From the NCBI GenBank assembly GCA_035294325.1, contig DATGLE010000103.1, positions 1-25,878 of the forward strand: a DNA stretch of 25,878 bases. The letters run 5' to 3'. A program made the translations under genes and the position numbers. Numbering within the stretch: position 1 is the stretch's first letter; each line of letters begins with the position of its first letter. The DNA comes from DATGLE01 sp035294325. Its GTDB lineage: Bacteria; Chloroflexota; Ktedonobacteria; Ktedonobacterales; Ktedonobacteraceae. This document shows, piece by piece, positions 7,119 through 14,546 of the stretch. The notes beneath the pieces are model-generated. The model did no database searches. It was not told the DNA's origin and worked only from the letters and a program-made list of their open reading frames with translations.

Positions 7119-7162
7119 ATTGAGCATACCTAATGCATTCGAATGCATTGGGTATGCTCAAT
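7119..7162. repeat. Loop-less 44-bp palindrome after metG
   Basis: The half 7119-7140 is the reverse complement of 7141-7162 apart from one position that can pair as G-T. The centre is AATGCATT-CG-AATGCATT, so no free loop remains. Unlike the other hairpins it lacks the GCGC apex and the GC-rich flanks, and no T-run follows. It may form a cruciform, bind a dimeric protein or end metG transcription. Confidence 0.8.
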
Positions 7163-7289
7163 AATACTCCTTTCAGAAACGCCACTGACCTTGCTGGCGC
7201 TGCGCACTCCTCTAAAAGTAAGTGGCAGACGAGGAAATGCACAATATTGGCTGCTTTCAACCCCTCAAGACCACGAGAGTTGTGGCAGC

Positions 7290-7707
7290 GGCTGTGCCAC
7301 TGTCCTTGTGTACAAAGATGGCAAACTCATGAAGACAGTTTAGCTTATCCAGGGAAGGGTACGAAGTCATTGCCGTACCCGACGGAGTGGAGGCGCTGCG
7401 GTATCTGCTCACGTCAGGCGCGCGACTGCCGGATCTGATCCTTCTCGATCTGGTGATGCCGCGCATGGACGGCTTCGAATTTGCTCTCAAGGTCAAGCAG
7501 CGTCCGCAGTTCAAGGCGATTCCTCTGGTGGTCATTTCGCGGCGCGTGGGCATCGTGGACCGGCTCAAGGCGCGGCTCTGTGGCATGCGCGGCTACTTGC
7601 CCAAACCCTTCAAACAGCAGCAGATCCTCTCCCTGGTCGCTACCTTCGTTGGCCCGGCACGCGCTGACCGGAGCAATATCCAGCCCGGACAAATCTCCGC
7701 CCGCTAA
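7290..7707 (+). pseudogene. Frameshifted response-regulator receiver domain
   Basis: From about 7345 the frame encodes most of a CheY-like receiver: SREGYEVIAVPDGVEAL, the phospho-acceptor Asp in LILLDLVMPRMDG, VVISR for the conserved Ser/Thr, and GYLPKPF for the conserved Lys. The first strand (TVLVYKDGKLMKTV, 7299-7340) is in a different frame that stops at TAG 7341-7343, while the receiver frame has a stop at 7330-7332. An indel near 7333-7345 separates them. The usual acidic pair after strand 1 is KD here. The downstream piece alone could start at GTG 7387 but would lack strand 1 and helix 1. There is no output domain. A sequencing error is the main alternative. Nothing is visible between the palindrome and this remnant. 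Confidence 0.6.
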
Positions 7708-7806
7708 ACGATTATGGGAGTAACCAGGATCGGCAATCGGAAGAACGGTTGGAATGACGTAGGGACACAGCCCCCGAAGTCTACCGGCGCGTCTTCAGGA
7801 GAAGGT

Positions 7807-7878
7807 AGAGTGGGACCGAGTAGAGAGGCGGTGCCGGCTGCGCCGGCACCGCCTCTCTACTCGGTCCCACTCTCTTTT
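7807..7878. terminator. 32-bp perfect hairpin, bidirectional terminator
   Basis: Arms 7807-7838 and 7842-7873 are perfectly complementary around a TGC loop, with apex GCCGGC/GCCGGC. The plus side runs into TCTTTT. It separates the plus-strand receiver remnant from the convergent propeller gene, whose stop is only 8 bp away, so it probably terminates that minus-strand gene too. Confidence 0.8.
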
Positions 7879-7880
7879 CC

Positions 7881-9032
7881 CTATGGCGTGGGGCTGGAAA
7901 CGATGCTCCAGGCGTGCCCGTTCCAGTGCTCGGTCAACGTCCTGGACAATCCCTGTCCGAAACTACCGCCAACGGCCCAGGCATTCTTATGGGAGATGCC
8001 CGCGACGGCATTGAGGCCGGTACTGGTCGAGCCGTTGGGGTTGGGGCTGGAAACGACGCTCCAGGTATGACCGTTCCAGTGCTCGATCAACGAGGTGTAG
8101 ACATTCCCCAGGCCGAGCGAGCTGCCTACCGCCCACACGTCGTTATGGGAAACCACTGAGACGGCCATGAGGAAATTGTTGTGCGCACTGGAAGGAGTTG
8201 CAACCATTTGCCAGCCCTGCCCGTTCCAGTGCTCGGTCACAGTCTCTTCAATGCTGCCGTCGAAGAAGTAACCGACGGCCCAGACATCGTTCTTTGAGAG
8301 CGCGGATACGCCTTTCAGGATCGTTCCGGCGGGCGCGGCATCGTGAATAATCTCCCAATTGTGCCCATTCCAGTGCTCGACAAGCGCGCTTTCACTATTA
8401 TCGTTATTGAAATCGCTGGCCTGGCCGACGGCCCAGACATCATTCTTCGACACGGCGCTGACGGCCTCAAGAAAACTATCAGGACTCGCATTCGGGCTGG
8501 AAACAATCTGCCAGTTCTGGCCGTTCCAGTGCTCGATCAAGGTACCTGTCGTGCCATCGCTCGCGTTATTCACTCCTACCGCCCAGACATCATTTTTCGA
8601 GACAGAGGTAACGCCGGTCAGGAAGCTGCCATAGCTCTCCTGCGGATTCGGGCTGGAGACGATGCGCAGATGAGTGCCATTCCAATGCTCGATAAGCGTC
8701 TGACTATTGCCGCTCGATGCAGTGAAGGAACCCACCACCCAGACATCGTGTTCCGAGGTGCCCGCTATGCCAGCGAAGTCTGCATATTGTGTCCCGGCAG
8801 GCTCAGGACTCGTAACGACCTGCCATTTATTATTTACCAGATGCTCAACCAGTGTCCGAGAACCAGGATGACTGATCGACATTCCCGCCGCCCAGACATC
8901 TTTTTTTGATACAGTTGTTACCGCCAGGAGAGTGTTAGTTGGCCCGCCCGACGCCTTCGCGCTATGTGGCAGGAACGCGACGAACCCGGCGATAAGCAGA
9001 GCAGCAGAGAAGAGAATCAGAAAACGCTTCAT
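7881..9032 (-). CDS. Secreted seven-repeat beta-propeller-like protein
   Basis: The 383-residue protein begins with a signal peptide (basic MKR, hydrophobic core 4-20, likely cleavage after AKA near 27). The rest is seven tandem units of about 48-53 residues. Each begins with a hydrophobic strand and SKNDVWAVG and ends with LIEHWNGxxWxIVSSPNP; variants are DVWVVG in unit 2 and NAWAVG in unit 7. Seven such units suggest a closed seven-bladed propeller, though this is inference from repeat number. No catalytic motif or membrane anchor is seen, so it is presumably extracellular or surface-attached and binds a ligand. The start has GGAGAAAGG upstream with a rather long spacer. It appears to be monocistronic, with a 421-bp repeat-filled gap upstream. 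Confidence 0.85.
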   Translation of the reverse strand: MKRFLILFSAALLIAGFVAFLPHSAKASGGPTNTLLAVTTVSKKDVWAAGMSISHPGSRTLVEHLVNNKWQVVTSPEPAGTQYADFAGIAGTSEHDVWVVGSFTASSGNSQTLIEHWNGTHLRIVSSPNPQESYGSFLTGVTSVSKNDVWAVGVNNASDGTTGTLIEHWNGQNWQIVSSPNASPDSFLEAVSAVSKNDVWAVGQASDFNNDNSESALVEHWNGHNWEIIHDAAPAGTILKGVSALSKNDVWAVGYFFDGSIEETVTEHWNGQGWQMVATPSSAHNNFLMAVSVVSHNDVWAVGSSLGLGNVYTSLIEHWNGHTWSVVSSPNPNGSTSTGLNAVAGISHKNAWAVGGSFGQGLSRTLTEHWNGHAWSIVSSPTP

Positions 9033-9182
9033 AATTTTTTTGGTACCTTTCTCCAGGCTAGCTTTACAGGCTGAAACAGTTTGGTATAGTTTTTTATATT
9101 CTGCTCAATAAACGCCGCCAAAACGTTTTTTTTGCTGTGGTTCTCTACACTCTTTGCTCGCGCCTGCGGCGCTCGCCTTCAG

Positions 9183-9237
9183 GATGGAGGTGTATGAAAA
9201 AAATGCGCGCAGCGCATTTTTTTCATACACCTCCATC
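9183..9237. repeat. Long hairpin with A7/T7 arms and GCGC apex (H4)
   Basis: The 26-bp perfect arms (9183-9208 and 9212-9237) have a GCA loop. The inner part reads AAAAAAATGCGC, loop, GCGCATTTTTTT, which is a symmetrical bidirectional terminator core. The left flank is the GCTCGCGCCTGCGGCGC element (about 9158-9175); the right flank (9243-9265) is a degraded version of the GCGCGGCGGAGCCGCGC element. The 9033-9453 gap holds only this, the duplication at 9212 and hairpin H5. Confidence 0.8.
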
Positions 9238-9420
9238 TCTCACTTATGCGACGGAGCCTCGTGAACGATCCACTATGTTCGCCTTATGAATAGCAAAGGT
9301 GAGGAAATACGCTGCGCGCATTTTTTTTCATACGCCTCCATCTCTCACTTATGCGACGGGGCCATGCGAACGATCTGCGGCACTCACTTTATGAATAGCA
9401 AAGGGTGGGAAAATGCGCTG
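9212..9420. repeat. Diverged tandem duplication of a 104-bp hairpin-to-hairpin unit
   Basis: Bases 9212-9315 and 9316-9420 are two copies of the same unit. Each starts with GCGCATTTTTTT...CATAC, continues with CCTCCATCTCTCACTTATG and CGACGG, and ends with ATGAATAGCAAAGG and a TGCGC-type apex. The first copy starts with the right arm of hairpin H4; the second ends with the left arm of hairpin H5. Both borders lie at hairpin apices. Confidence 0.8.
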
Positions 9421-9449
9421 CGCACATTTTCCCACCCTTTGCTATTCAT
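9391..9449. terminator. Long hairpin after the ABC ATPase gene (H5)
   Basis: The 25-bp arms 9391-9415 and 9425-9449 (starting ATGAATAGCAAAGGG) are perfectly complementary, with a GC-rich 9-base apex. It starts 4 bp after the stop of the minus-strand transporter operon, so it is well placed to end that transcript. Confidence 0.65.
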
Positions 9450-9453
9450 TCCA

Positions 9454-10227
9454 TTATGCTTCCTGTTCGGCGGCCTCCTGCTCGGCGCCGACGATCAGCC
9501 CCACGACCTCGTTATCGTTGGTCGCGCTGGTGATGCGCTCGCCCGCCTTGCGTCCACGCCGCATCACAATAATGCGGTCCGCAACCTCGAAGGCGTCGCG
9601 CAGGTTGTGGCTGATGATGAGCACCGGGACGCCGCGCTCGCGCAGGGTGCGCACAAGCTGGAGTACCTTGCGCTGCTCAGGAATGCTCAGGGCGGCCGTC
9701 GGCTCGTCCATAATCATCAGGCGTGCGTTCCAGTAGACGGCGCGCGCGATAGCTACCGCCTGGCGCTGGCCGCCGGACAACTGGCGAATGGGGCGACGCA
9801 GGTCGGGAATGTGGATATCGAGCTGGTCGAGCACCTGCCGCGCCTCTCGCTCCATGTAGGCGCGATTAAGTTCTCTGAAGATCCCCAGGCGATGGCGGAT
9901 CGGCTCGCGGCCCAGAAAAATATTTGCCGGCGCATCGAGGTTCTCGCAGAGGGCAAGATCCTGGTAGATCGTCTCGATCCCTTGCTGGCGGGCATCCATA
10001 GGCGATGAGAACGCGGCCTCCTGGCCGTTATAGATGATGCGGCCGCCATCGGGCCGGTAGACACCGGAGACAAGCTTGATGAGCGTCGATTTGCCGGCTC
10101 CATTATCGCCGAGCAGCCCCACTACCTCGCCCGGATAGACTTCCAGGCTCACATGGTCTACAGCTACCAGGCCGCCGAAGTGCTTGAAGAGATCCTTCAC
10201 CTGAAGGACGGGTTGCCTCGTCGCCAT
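9454..10227 (-). CDS. Sugar ABC transporter ATP-binding protein (CUT2-type, single domain)
   Basis: The 257-residue ATPase energises import with the permease next door. All motifs are intact: Walker A GDNGAGKS (40-47), Q-loop YQD (88-90), signature LSGGQRQ (150-156), Walker B LMIMDEP (170-176) and switch H207. It has one ABC domain rather than the two fused domains of RbsA, as in FrcA-type systems, so it should act as a homodimer. The frame is open from 10233, but GGAGGG lies directly before that ATG; the ATG at 10227 has ideal spacing. It is the last gene of a three-gene operon, with 14 bp between it and the permease gene, followed by a hairpin. Confidence 0.93.
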   Translation of the reverse strand: MATRQPVLQVKDLFKHFGGLVAVDHVSLEVYPGEVVGLLGDNGAGKSTLIKLVSGVYRPDGGRIIYNGQEAAFSSPMDARQQGIETIYQDLALCENLDAPANIFLGREPIRHRLGIFRELNRAYMEREARQVLDQLDIHIPDLRRPIRQLSGGQRQAVAIARAVYWNARLMIMDEPTAALSIPEQRKVLQLVRTLRERGVPVLIISHNLRDAFEVADRIIVMRRGRKAGERITSATNDNEVVGLIVGAEQEAAEQEA

Positions 10228-10241
10228 ATACATTCCCTCCC

Positions 10242-11315
10242 TTACGCAGTGATGCGCGATTTGGCCTGATCGACCAGCACTGCCAGGATGATCACGGCTC
10301 CTACCGCCACATATTGCCAGAAAGGCTCAACGCCGATAATAACCAGGCCGTTTTGAATCACGGCAATAATCAAAGCTCCGATGAACGTTCCAATTACCGT
10401 GCCCTCGCCGCCAAAGAGTGAGGCCCCGCCGATCACCACGGCGGCAATCGAGTCCAGCAGCAGGGGATTGCCGGCATCGGCTGCTCCGTTGGTGAAGCGC
10501 AGCACATAGACAACGCCCGCGATGGCCGAGAGCAGGCCCGAGAGCGTGTAGATCGCGATGGTGCGGCGCACGACGGGAATGCCGGCGCGTAGAGCCGCTT
10601 CGGCATTGCCGCCGATAGCGTAGGTGTGCTGCCCGAACTTCGTGCGGCTCAGGAGCCAGTGGCAGACGAGCAGAACGATTATCATGATGATGAGCGGGTA
10701 GGGAAGCAGGCTGACCACGCCGTTGAGCTGCGCGCCATGCGGCCCCGTGGGCGGATTGAAGAAGGTGAAGCCGGCGCTGGATTGATAGTAGAGCAAATAG
10801 CCGTTGCCGAGGTTGCCGACGCCATTGACCTGCACGCTGATGGGCTGCCCACCTTCGACGAGAAAGGCGATGCCCTCGGCGATACCATACATTCCCAGCG
10901 TCACAATGAAGGGCGGCACACGCAGCCGGCCAATGATGATGCCATTAATCAGGCCGGGGATCGTGCCGCCAATGATACCGGCCAGAAGCCCCAGGATGAT
11001 GACCAGCGGCAGGGGGAGCCTGGAAGCTGCCAGCACCGTCAGCACCTCCGCCGAGATGACCGCCGCCAGCCCCATGATGAATCCTGTCGAAAGATCGATG
11101 CCGGCGGCAATGATAACGAAGGTCTGCCCCAGTGCCATGATGAGTTCGCTCGACATGTTGCTGCCGATGCTCTGGATGTTGAAAAAGCTCAGGAAGCCGG
11201 GGCCGGTGAGCGAGAAAAATATTACCAGGAGCAGCAGAAATAGCCAGGACCACGATCTGCTAACCAGTTCGAGCGTCTGGCGTCTGGGCCGAGCAAGAGG
11301 TTTAGCTAATTGCAT
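10242..11315 (-). CDS. Sugar ABC transporter permease (RbsC-like, CUT2)
   Basis: The 357-residue protein is strongly hydrophobic with roughly nine or ten membrane segments and belongs to the branched-chain/ribose permease family (BPD_transp_2). The family loop that contacts the ATPase is seen in GIPVVRRTIAIYTLSGLLSA, followed by the conserved GGASLFGGEGTVIGTFIGA region. It forms the import channel with the ATPase and the binding protein of this operon. The frame opens at 11339, but AAGGAAG lies about 8 bases before the ATG at 11315, which is the better start. A 32-bp hairpin separates it from the upstream receptor gene and may lower expression relative to the receptor. Confidence 0.93.
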   Translation of the reverse strand: MQLAKPLARPRRQTLELVSRSWSWLFLLLLVIFFSLTGPGFLSFFNIQSIGSNMSSELIMALGQTFVIIAAGIDLSTGFIMGLAAVISAEVLTVLAASRLPLPLVIILGLLAGIIGGTIPGLINGIIIGRLRVPPFIVTLGMYGIAEGIAFLVEGGQPISVQVNGVGNLGNGYLLYYQSSAGFTFFNPPTGPHGAQLNGVVSLLPYPLIIMIIVLLVCHWLLSRTKFGQHTYAIGGNAEAALRAGIPVVRRTIAIYTLSGLLSAIAGVVYVLRFTNGAADAGNPLLLDSIAAVVIGGASLFGGEGTVIGTFIGALIIAVIQNGLVIIGVEPFWQYVAVGAVIILAVLVDQAKSRITA

Positions 11316-11358
11316 ATGCCTATCTTCCTTACATCGCACGTCGCGACTTCGTCGCTCC

Positions 11359-11455
11359 CCAGGGGTGAAGGTGGATGGCAGGCATGTGGCTGGGCCACAC
11401 GCCTGCCATCCACCTTCACCCCTGGAGACACCAGACTCGCTGGCGAGCCTGGTGT
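11359..11455. repeat. 32-bp hairpin plus second smaller hairpin between receptor and permease genes (H6)
   Basis: Arms 11359-11390 and 11394-11425 pair with one mismatch around a TGG loop. A second hairpin follows at 11428-11455 (ACACCAG/CTGGTGT outer arms, CTCGC/GCGAG inner arms). Both lie within a transporter operon, where partial termination or protection of the receptor mRNA end is a usual way to make receptor exceed permease. That role is inference. Confidence 0.8.
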
Positions 11456-11480
11456 GTCGGTTGCTCTGGTTGAACCCTAT

Positions 11481-12557
11481 TTAGCTGCTTTTGTAGATTG
11501 CCGCCTGCGCCTCCGGGGTATTGACGTTGTTCTTGTCGATGACCACATAGCCGGTCGGGACGCGCTTCTTGATCGCGCTCATATTGCCCTTCATGGCATC
11601 AACGCCATACTGAACGGCGATCTGTCCCATCTGCGCCGGCAACTGCGCGATGACGATATCGACAACGCCATTTTGCAGGTCGTTGATGGCCTGTACCGGC
11701 GCGTCGAAGTTGGCAATCTTGATCGTGCCTGTCTTGCCGGCGTTCTTGACCGCCTGCGCGGCCCCCTCAGAACTGAACAGGTTCGTACCGAAAATACCAC
11801 TGAGATCGCTGTTGCGCTGCAATACAGCGGATGTCTGCTCCGCAGCTTTGGCGGCGCTATCGTCATCATAGTTGACGCCCACCAGAGTCACAGCCCCGTT
11901 CGTGGAGGCGATGGCCTCCTTACAGCCCTGCTCACGCTGGTCCGTGGTGCTGATGCCCGGCGTGACGTTCTGAATATAGACCTTACCCTTCCCTCCAATT
12001 GCTTTGATCAATGCATCTCCTGCAATTTTACCACCTTGCACGTTATCAGAGCCAATGTAGGAGAGCGGGAAGGTAACGGGGCCATTGGCGTAATCGCCAT
12101 CGCCGATGTAGGTGTCAACCGAGATGACTTTGATGCCCGCTGCGTTGGCGCGCTGGAGCGGAGCGATCATAGCTTGCTTATCGCAGGCTGCGATAATCAT
12201 GACATCAACTTTTCTGGCGATATATGCATCTACTATCGGCGTCTGCAAGGTCGCGCTGAATTGCGCCGGCCCATCGACCAGAAGATTGACGCCCTGCTTC
12301 TGCGCTTCCGCCTGCGCCCCCTTCTGCATCGTAACGTAGAAGGGATCGCCCTTGACGCCCACGATCAAGGCGAAGGTGTACTGCTTCGTAGCGGATCCGC
12401 CTCCTGAACTGCTGCCACCGGTGCTGGTGCTGCCACCGCCGCAGGCCGCGAGGGCTGCCGCTCCCGCCACCGCCGCGGCGCCCGCCAGGAACTCGCGGCG
12501 GTTGATCTGTTTCTTCCCGAGGTCGTCGGCATGCATGCCAGAGTCAAGATCTTCCAT
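11481..12557 (-). CDS. Sugar ABC transporter substrate-binding lipoprotein, Tat-type
   Basis: The 358-residue receptor has a twin-arginine leader (INRREFLAGAAAVAG, R20-R21) ending in a lipobox LAAC with the lipidated cysteine at 39, then a Gly/Ser linker. The mature part is a ribose-binding-like periplasmic fold (Peripla_BP_4): FALIVGVKGDPFYVTMQKGA, a VDVMIIAACD strand, NAAGIKVISVDT, and GGKIAGDALIKAIGGKGKV. It captures a sugar or polyol outside the membrane for the CUT2 permease. The long open frame begins at a TTG at 12587, but AGGAGG sits 6 bases before the ATG at 12557. It is the first gene of the operon, behind a good promoter (12713-12742). The ligand cannot be inferred from the visible residues. 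Confidence 0.93.
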   Translation of the reverse strand: MEDLDSGMHADDLGKKQINRREFLAGAAAVAGAAALAACGGGSTSTGGSSSGGGSATKQYTFALIVGVKGDPFYVTMQKGAQAEAQKQGVNLLVDGPAQFSATLQTPIVDAYIARKVDVMIIAACDKQAMIAPLQRANAAGIKVISVDTYIGDGDYANGPVTFPLSYIGSDNVQGGKIAGDALIKAIGGKGKVYIQNVTPGISTTDQREQGCKEAIASTNGAVTLVGVNYDDDSAAKAAEQTSAVLQRNSDLSGIFGTNLFSSEGAAQAVKNAGKTGTIKIANFDAPVQAINDLQNGVVDIVIAQLPAQMGQIAVQYGVDAMKGNMSAIKKRVPTGYVVIDKNNVNTPEAQAAIYKSS

Positions 12558-12693
12558 ATGATGCCTCCTCTTATGGCTTTTCCTCAAAGCCGGGTACTTC
12601 AGAAATACGCTGCCTGAACTCTACGCAGGCGTTCTACGGGGAGATGGCTGCTGCGATACAGCCAGTCAAGGGATAGGGAGAACTAAATTATCT

Positions 12694-12709
12694 AGAAATA
12701 AGAATTTCT
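12694..12709. promoter_or_regulatory. Inverted repeat at the transporter start site, possible operator
   Basis: AGAAAT (12694-12699) and ATTTCT (12704-12709) form 6-bp inverted arms with a 4-base spacer just downstream of the -10, covering the likely start of transcription (about 12706). The position suits a repressor site, but the arms are short and do not resemble the XylR-like site at 12757. Confidence 0.3.
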
Positions 12710-12712
12710 CAA

Positions 12713-12742
12713 ATTGTAACCGGGAAGGGGGGCAGATGTCAA
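12713..12742 (-). promoter_or_regulatory. Promoter of the sugar transporter operon
   Basis: On the minus strand TTGACA (12742-12737) and TACAAT (12718-12713) are 18 bp apart, a near-consensus promoter. The receptor leader would be about 150 bases. It diverges from the repressor promoter, the two -35 boxes being 28 bp apart. Confidence 0.7.
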
Positions 12743-12756
12743 GGATTTTCGGCCGG

Positions 12757-12781
12757 TTAGTTGGGAGTCTTGACAAACTAA
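12757..12781. promoter_or_regulatory. XylR/ROK-type operator
   Basis: Half-sites TTAGTTGG and CAAACTAA are separated by 9 bp (25 bp in all). The Bacillus XylR operator has the same total length with half-sites TTAGTTTG and CAAACTAA, so 15 of 16 half-site bases match. It overlaps the -35 box of the repressor promoter (12770-12775), fitting autoregulation, and lies between the two divergent -10 boxes, so it could also control the transporter. Confidence 0.65.
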
Positions 12782-12799
12782 ATAGAAAAATGCTACTCT
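12770..12799 (+). promoter_or_regulatory. Promoter of the ROK repressor gene
   Basis: TTGACA (12770-12775) and TACTCT (12794-12799) are 18 bp apart. The -35 lies inside the XylR-like operator. The leader is about 200 bases and contains the long hairpin at 12861-12919. Confidence 0.55.
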
Positions 12800-12860
12800 C
12801 TGCTCAGAGCGTGCCTGATCTGTGATACTGTCGCTTGCTCGCGCCTGCGGCGCTTGCCTC

Positions 12861-12919
12861 ATCTCATTGATGATATGACAACATGCGCGCGGCGCATGTT
12901 GTCATATCATCAATGAGAT
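12861..12919. repeat. 28-bp perfect hairpin in the repressor leader (H7)
   Basis: Arms 12861-12888 and 12892-12919 are perfectly complementary with a GCG loop and a TGCGC/GCGCA apex. Flanks on both sides match those of H10: GCTCGCGCCTGCGGCGC at 12838 and TTGCGCGGC...GCCGTGCGAG at 12922. It lies between divergent genes, downstream of the repressor promoter, where no terminator is expected. Confidence 0.85.
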
Positions 12920-13003
12920 CCTTGCGCGGCAGGGCCGTGCGAGTGGTCGGCGGGAGAGGGGAAGGACACCAGGAATCAGGCACTATCTGAGGGAGAGCAG
13001 AAC

Positions 13004-14398
13004 ATGAGCGATGCAGTGCAGCGACTCGTAAACGATATGCGCCTGCGCAGCGCCGATACAAATGACAGGCAGGTGGTAGCCCAGGGCACAGGGTTGCATC
13101 ATGTACGCGAGTTCAATCGTTTACTGGTGCTGAACTGCATTCGTGAACACGGTCCCATTGCCCGCGTGATGATCGCCAGGCGCACCGGACTCTCGCGTAC
13201 CACGGTCAGCAGTATCGTTGATACGCTGCTGCAAGAGGGATTGGTACGCGAAGGCAGTTTCTCGCAGTCGGCGCCCGAGGGTGGCCGGCGCGCGATCCTC
13301 GTCCACTTCAATGCCGATGTTGGCTACGTCGTTGGTATCGACGTGGGTCGCAGCCACCTCACCATTCTCATCACCGACCTGGCGGCCAATATCATCGCGC
13401 AGCAATCCGGCCCCTTTGATCTGGAGCGCGGCCCACGCATCTGCCTGCCCCTGCTGGTGGCCGAGGTGCGCGTCTTTGTCGAGGCCAGCGGCATCCCGTG
13501 GAATCGCATTATCGGCATCGGGCTGGGCATTCCGGGGCCGCTCGATGTCCGGCTCAGGGAACTGAGCGGGCCGCCAGGGATGCCCAGTTGGGACGGTGTG
13601 GATGTCTGGCAAATCTTGCAGCAGGAGTTCGCTGTCCCGCTGTGCATGGATAACGATGCCAATATGGGCGCGCTGGGCGAAAGCCGCTATGGGGCCGCAC
13701 GCGGCGTGGCGAATATGGCCTACGTGAAGATCGGCACCGGCATTGGCGGCGGTCTCATCATCAATGGGCAGATCTATCGCGGCCAGTCTGGCAGCGCCGG
13801 CGAACTGGGCCATATCACCATCGATGAAAACGGGCCGCGCTGCGTATGCGGCAACCGTGGCTGCCTGGAAACGCTGGCCGGCGCCCGCGCCATCGTCGAG
13901 GATGCGCGGCGCGGCACTTCGCTGCGGCGCTCCGCCGACCCGGACGGCGCGCCGGAGGAGAGTTCTCCGGCGCCGGCGCTGGCCGAGAGCGGCGCGGTGG
14001 ATATCGCCGACGTGATCCAGATGGCGAAGGCCGGCGATGCCGCCAGCGTCGCCGCGCTCGAACATGCCGGGGAGCGCATCGGTATCGCGCTGGCCGGTAT
14101 CATCAACCTCTTCAACCCCGCAACAATCGTCATCGACGGCGGCGTTGCGCGCGCCGGCGAAATCTTGCTCGCCCCGCTGCGTCGCGCAGCGGAGACATGC
14201 AGCCTGCCTGCTGCCTGGAAGGGAACGCGCATTCTACCAGGCGAACTGGGAACAACGGCCATCGCCCTCGGCGCCGTCTCAACCGTGCTTGAGGCCGCCT
14301 TCAGCCCGGCGATACCCCCGGCTGCCGCGCAAAACACCTCCGAGGCTGCGCCCATCACCTTCTATCGTTCCCGTCCACTGCCCTCTACGTCCAGTTAG
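13004..14398 (+). CDS. ROK-family (XylR/NagC-type) transcriptional repressor
   Basis: The 464-residue regulator has an N-terminal winged helix-turn-helix (about 36-95; recognition region ARRTGLSRTTVSSIVDTL) and a ROK sugar-binding domain. The ATPase-fold motif GIDVGRSHL is at 111-119, GIGLGIPGPL at 171-180, DNDAN at 216-220, and the zinc motif C280-x-C282-x4-C287 with H270. A low-complexity insertion (about 303-330) is unusual for the family. It is about 60 residues longer than typical XylR. GGGAGAGCAG precedes the ATG. It is divergent from a sugar ABC transporter and convergent with the kinase-aldolase-dehydrogenase genes, so it most likely represses this cluster until the sugar or its phosphate binds. 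An XylR-like operator lies at its own promoter. Confidence 0.93.
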   Translation: MSDAVQRLVNDMRLRSADTNDRQVVAQGTGLHHVREFNRLLVLNCIREHGPIARVMIARRTGLSRTTVSSIVDTLLQEGLVREGSFSQSAPEGGRRAILVHFNADVGYVVGIDVGRSHLTILITDLAANIIAQQSGPFDLERGPRICLPLLVAEVRVFVEASGIPWNRIIGIGLGIPGPLDVRLRELSGPPGMPSWDGVDVWQILQQEFAVPLCMDNDANMGALGESRYGAARGVANMAYVKIGTGIGGGLIINGQIYRGQSGSAGELGHITIDENGPRCVCGNRGCLETLAGARAIVEDARRGTSLRRSADPDGAPEESSPAPALAESGAVDIADVIQMAKAGDAASVAALEHAGERIGIALAGIINLFNPATIVIDGGVARAGEILLAPLRRAAETCSLPAAWKGTRILPGELGTTAIALGAVSTVLEAAFSPAIPPAAAQNTSEAAPITFYRSRPLPSTSS

Positions 14399-14419
14399 TA
14401 AGGAATTCAAACAAACTAA
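14395..14419. promoter_or_regulatory. Second, weaker XylR-like 25-bp site
   Basis: TTAGTAAG and CAAACTAA are spaced to give exactly 25 bp, as in the site at 12757. It overlaps the stop codon of the repressor gene. The right half is perfect and the left matches 6 of 8 bases of the Bacillus half-site. No promoter lies beside it, so function is uncertain; looping with the main site is possible. Confidence 0.3.
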
Positions 14420-14480
14420 GATGTATAGTGTAGTGTGGGGGCAGGCGCGAAGCACCTGCCCCCACACTACACTATACATC
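14420..14480. terminator. 29-bp hairpin between convergent genes (H8)
   Basis: Arms 14420-14448 and 14452-14480 pair with one mismatch around a GAA loop. The right flank GGCGAGCGCCGCAGGCGCG (from 14482) is the reverse form of the left flank of H4 and H7. It follows the repressor stop by 21 bp and lies before the convergent kinase stop, so a bidirectional terminator role is likely, although no T-run is present. Confidence 0.65.
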
Positions 14481-14546
14481 CGGCGAGCGCCGCAGGCGCG
14501 AGCAGGCAGCAGTGTCGGAGATCAGAGACATGCAATGTACTACTTG

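Noticed and set aside
5463..7148. 561-codon open frame on the minus strand across metG
   Set aside because: It is the antisense shadow of a clear metG in GC-rich DNA; the product has no motif and its N-terminus lies in the palindrome.
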